DNA of 64,000 nt, from NCBI GenBank assembly GCA_965237485.1, contig CBDEFQ010000004.1, positions 620,001-684,000 on the forward strand, given 5' to 3'. Position 1 is the first letter of the stretch. Every line of letters starts with the position of its first letter. The translations under genes were made by a program, and so were the position numbers. Shown here in pieces: positions 62,460 to 64,000 of the stretch. The notes beneath the pieces are model-generated. The model was not told the DNA's origin. It searched no databases and saw only the letters and a list, made by a program, of their open reading frames with translations. The stretch is from JAAELZ01 sp965237485 (lineage in GTDB: Bacteria; Pseudomonadota; Gammaproteobacteria; Arenicellales; Poriferihabitantaceae).

Positions 62460-63017
62460 TTAGGCTGCTCTTATTACTTTATTGCTTATCAAGTCGCGAA
62501 TTTCACTAGCCCTGTCTTCTTTACCAATGTTACCGGGCAACACAAAATTCACTTGACTACCAAGCTCTGCAACTACCGCATTATACGCTCGCAATGTGGG
62601 CGCACCCTGCACATTCGCGCTGGTTGAGACGATAGCAGATTTGAGTGTTTCGCAAAGCAATTTAACATCTGGGTGCGCTGATACGCGAATCGCTAAGGTA
62701 TCAAATTGCCCAGTCAGTAATGGTGAGCAATTCTTTTTAGCCGGAAATAACCAAGTTGCCGGCCCAGGCCAAGTGCTTTGAGCGAGCTCAAGATCCGACG
62801 GGTTGACCGAGCTTAAGTATTGCGTAAACCGGTCAAAGCGATCCGCAACTAAAATAAGCCCTTTCTCCCAACTGCGTTGTTTAATGCTTAGAATGCGCTC
62901 AACCGCCTCAGTGTTATCTGGCAAGCAACCCAAGCCATAACAAGACTCAGTGGGATAAGCTATAACGCCTCCTTGTTTTAGCATCATCACCGCTTTACTA
63001 ATTGCTGAATCATTCAT
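62460..63017 (-). CDS. tsaC: Threonylcarbamoyl-AMP synthase
   Basis: Makes the activated carbamoyl-threonine for t6A37 of tRNAs that read ANN codons (EC 2.7.7.87). 185 residues of YrdC fold: GGVIAYPTESCYGLGCLP near 15, IKQRSWEKGLILVA near 44, and STSANVQG near 130. The product t6A is part of the anticodon loop of tRNA-Lys, the known PrrC target, but no link between the two genes is implied. Confidence 0.95.
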   Translation of the reverse strand: MNDSAISKAVMMLKQGGVIAYPTESCYGLGCLPDNTEAVERILSIKQRSWEKGLILVADRFDRFTQYLSSVNPSDLELAQSTWPGPATWLFPAKKNCSPLLTGQFDTLAIRVSAHPDVKLLCETLKSAIVSTSANVQGAPTLRAYNAVVAELGSQVNFVLPGNIGKEDRASEIRDLISNKVIRAA

Positions 63018-63020
63018 AAC

Positions 63021-63473
63021 TTAAGATAAGCGAAAACTAGGACGAACAAGCCTAATGGCCATCGCGATTAAGGGATAAAGCAACAACACACCACTACAAT
63101 CTGCCAACCAGTCAAGAAGCGAAAATGATCTACCAGGAATAAAGTGCTGAAGAGTTTCCGTGAACAAGCCATAGGTACATAAGGCGCTTGCGATAGCGGC
63201 CCAGTAAGTGACCTTTTCGTGAAATGCTAAATGCGCTGTTAAGCTTAGCCAAGCAAACCCCGCCATATGATAAATCTTATCATTTCCACCGGCTTGAATC
63301 TCCGGGGTCGGCGTTAGTAACTGCCAACTTAGCAAAGCGAGGCTAGACAAAAAGAGGGTAATTTTAAAAGTTTTAAGCAATGGATTCGAAGGTAGACACG
63401 GCTTACTTAGCCACCCTTTTCTCTGGTAATTGCCCGATAACCAATATCTTTTCGAAACCACATTCCCTTCCAA
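63021..63473 (-). CDS. VanZ-like membrane protein
   Basis: 150 residues as read from 63473, with about four hydrophobic helices: ITLFLSSLALLSWQLL, IYHMAGFAWLSLTAHLAF, VTYWAAIASALCTYGLFTETLQHF and GVLLLYPLIAMAIRLV. PGRSFSLLDWLADCSGVLL is the VanZ pattern. The start is uncertain: this one overlaps purD by 67 bases, and an internal GTG or TTG may be used. Function unknown. Confidence 0.7.
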   Translation of the reverse strand: MEGNVVSKRYWLSGNYQRKGWLSKPCLPSNPLLKTFKITLFLSSLALLSWQLLTPTPEIQAGGNDKIYHMAGFAWLSLTAHLAFHEKVTYWAAIASALCTYGLFTETLQHFIPGRSFSLLDWLADCSGVLLLYPLIAMAIRLVRPSFRLS

Positions 63474-64000
63474 GAGACCTGCTCACTTGCTGTGTAAGCG
63501 TTCGAATGCGCTTGTGAAACACTAGCGCCCAAGGCACAAGCACAAATAACGCGCCCGCCATTGGTGATCAGTTTATTGTCGTTTGCTTTTACGCCTGCAT
63601 AAAATAATTTAGTTGCGGTATTGTGGTCTTCAGCATTGCCCACCATTTCAATAAGCTCACCACTTTGATAAGAGCCAGGATAACCTTCTGAAGCTAAAAC
63701 CACACCTAGCGCGCACTCGTTCTTCCATTCAATCTTCTCCGCTGCTAATTTTCCTTCAACCGCAGCTAAGCAATGCTGCGCTAAATCTGACTGCAGACGC
63801 ATCATTATCGGCTGTGTTTCTGGGTCCCCCATTCGGCAGTTGAACTCCAGCACTTTCGGCTCACCAGCGTTGTCGATCATTACGCCGGCGTATAAAAAAC
63901 CGACATAGGGCATGCCTTGTGCATTCAGCCCATTTAGTGTGGGGTGAATAATCGTTTGCATAATGCGTTCATGCATTTGGGAATCGACCACAGGAGCCGG
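63407..64000 (-). CDS. purD: Phosphoribosylamine--glycine ligase, C-terminal part (partial)
   Basis: GAR synthetase of purine synthesis (EC 6.3.4.13). The frame is open to the right edge of the window (PAPVVDSQMHERIMQTIIHPTL), so the first half lies outside. VGFLYAGVMIDNAGEPKVLEFNCRMGDPETQPIMMRL is the ATP-grasp core with the metal-binding Glu/Asn, and the C-terminal domain (CALGVVLASEGYPGSYQSGELI...RKDIGYRAITREKGG) ends normally. Second purine gene of the window besides purF. Confidence 0.96.
   Translation of the reverse strand, partial: PAPVVDSQMHERIMQTIIHPTLNGLNAQGMPYVGFLYAGVMIDNAGEPKVLEFNCRMGDPETQPIMMRLQSDLAQHCLAAVEGKLAAEKIEWKNECALGVVLASEGYPGSYQSGELIEMVGNAEDHNTATKLFYAGVKANDNKLITNGGRVICACALGASVSQAHSNAYTASEQVSWKGMWFRKDIGYRAITREKGG

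Noticed and set aside
1..64000. CRISPR array.
   Set aside because: No series of short direct repeats with regular spacers was seen; all repeats found are IS ends or IS copies.

Overview
The window reads as the chromosome of a gammaproteobacterium that is rich in insertion sequences (IS). The housekeeping blocks follow gammaproteobacterial order: accD-folC-dedD-cvpA-purF, prfB-lysS-lolC-lolD-ubiC, waaA-hemF-tsaC, and a coxB-coxA-ctaG-coxC-SURF1 cluster. Products include Kdo transferase, heptosyltransferase and Lol lipoprotein export, so the cell has an LPS outer membrane. Choline sulfatase and a PPi-dependent phosphofructokinase fit a marine or sulfur-type gammaproteobacterium (Thiotrichales/Arenicellales-like), but genus cannot be fixed from the sequence alone.

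Layout. 1-9170: M48 peptidase tail, ilvE, waaF, a small unknown, PPi-phosphofructokinase, two tiny genes, then the cytochrome c oxidase operon. 9201-13493: a three-level nest of IS elements (an IS3-type element split by an IS256-type element, itself split by a second IS3-type element) inserted between coxC and its terminator. 13498-15065: end of the cox cluster. 15117-22094: a phzF-like gene destroyed by IS4, IS21 (itself carrying an IS3 copy) and an IS256-like element. 22200-28075: prfB (with programmed frameshift), lysS, lolC, lolD, ubiC, a lipoprotein and an initiator tRNA-Met with a clear promoter. 28136-44082: a decayed defence island next to the tRNA. It holds a serine-recombinase remnant, two IS21 copies (one with IS5 inside, one with IS3 inside), a broken hsdR, intact hsdS, prrC and hsdM, an AAA-ATPase fragment and remnants of a further transposon. 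44121-52036: purF, cvpA, dedD, folC, accD, glnE on the minus strand. 52164-56167: IS4, then a 2.7 kb IS1595-family transposon that carries a DNA cytosine methyltransferase and a probable restriction endonuclease. 56182-64000: choline sulfatase, yaeQ, a spermidine-synthase-like protein, an MFS transporter, waaA, hemF, tsaC, a VanZ-like protein and the end of purD.

Two systems stand out. (1) A PrrC anticodon nuclease sits inside a type I restriction-modification operon (hsdR-hsdS-prrC-hsdM). The ATPase motifs and the R-E-H catalytic residues of PrrC are kept, but hsdR is truncated by an IS21 copy and frameshifted. (2) A discrete mobile restriction-modification unit: an IS1595-family transposase, a C5 methyltransferase and a candidate nuclease form one overlapping gene string between 17-bp terminal inverted repeats and an 8-bp target duplication, inserted a few bases before the start codon of a choline sulfatase gene. 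Many element boundaries were set by comparing copies within the window, and most carry exact target duplications.
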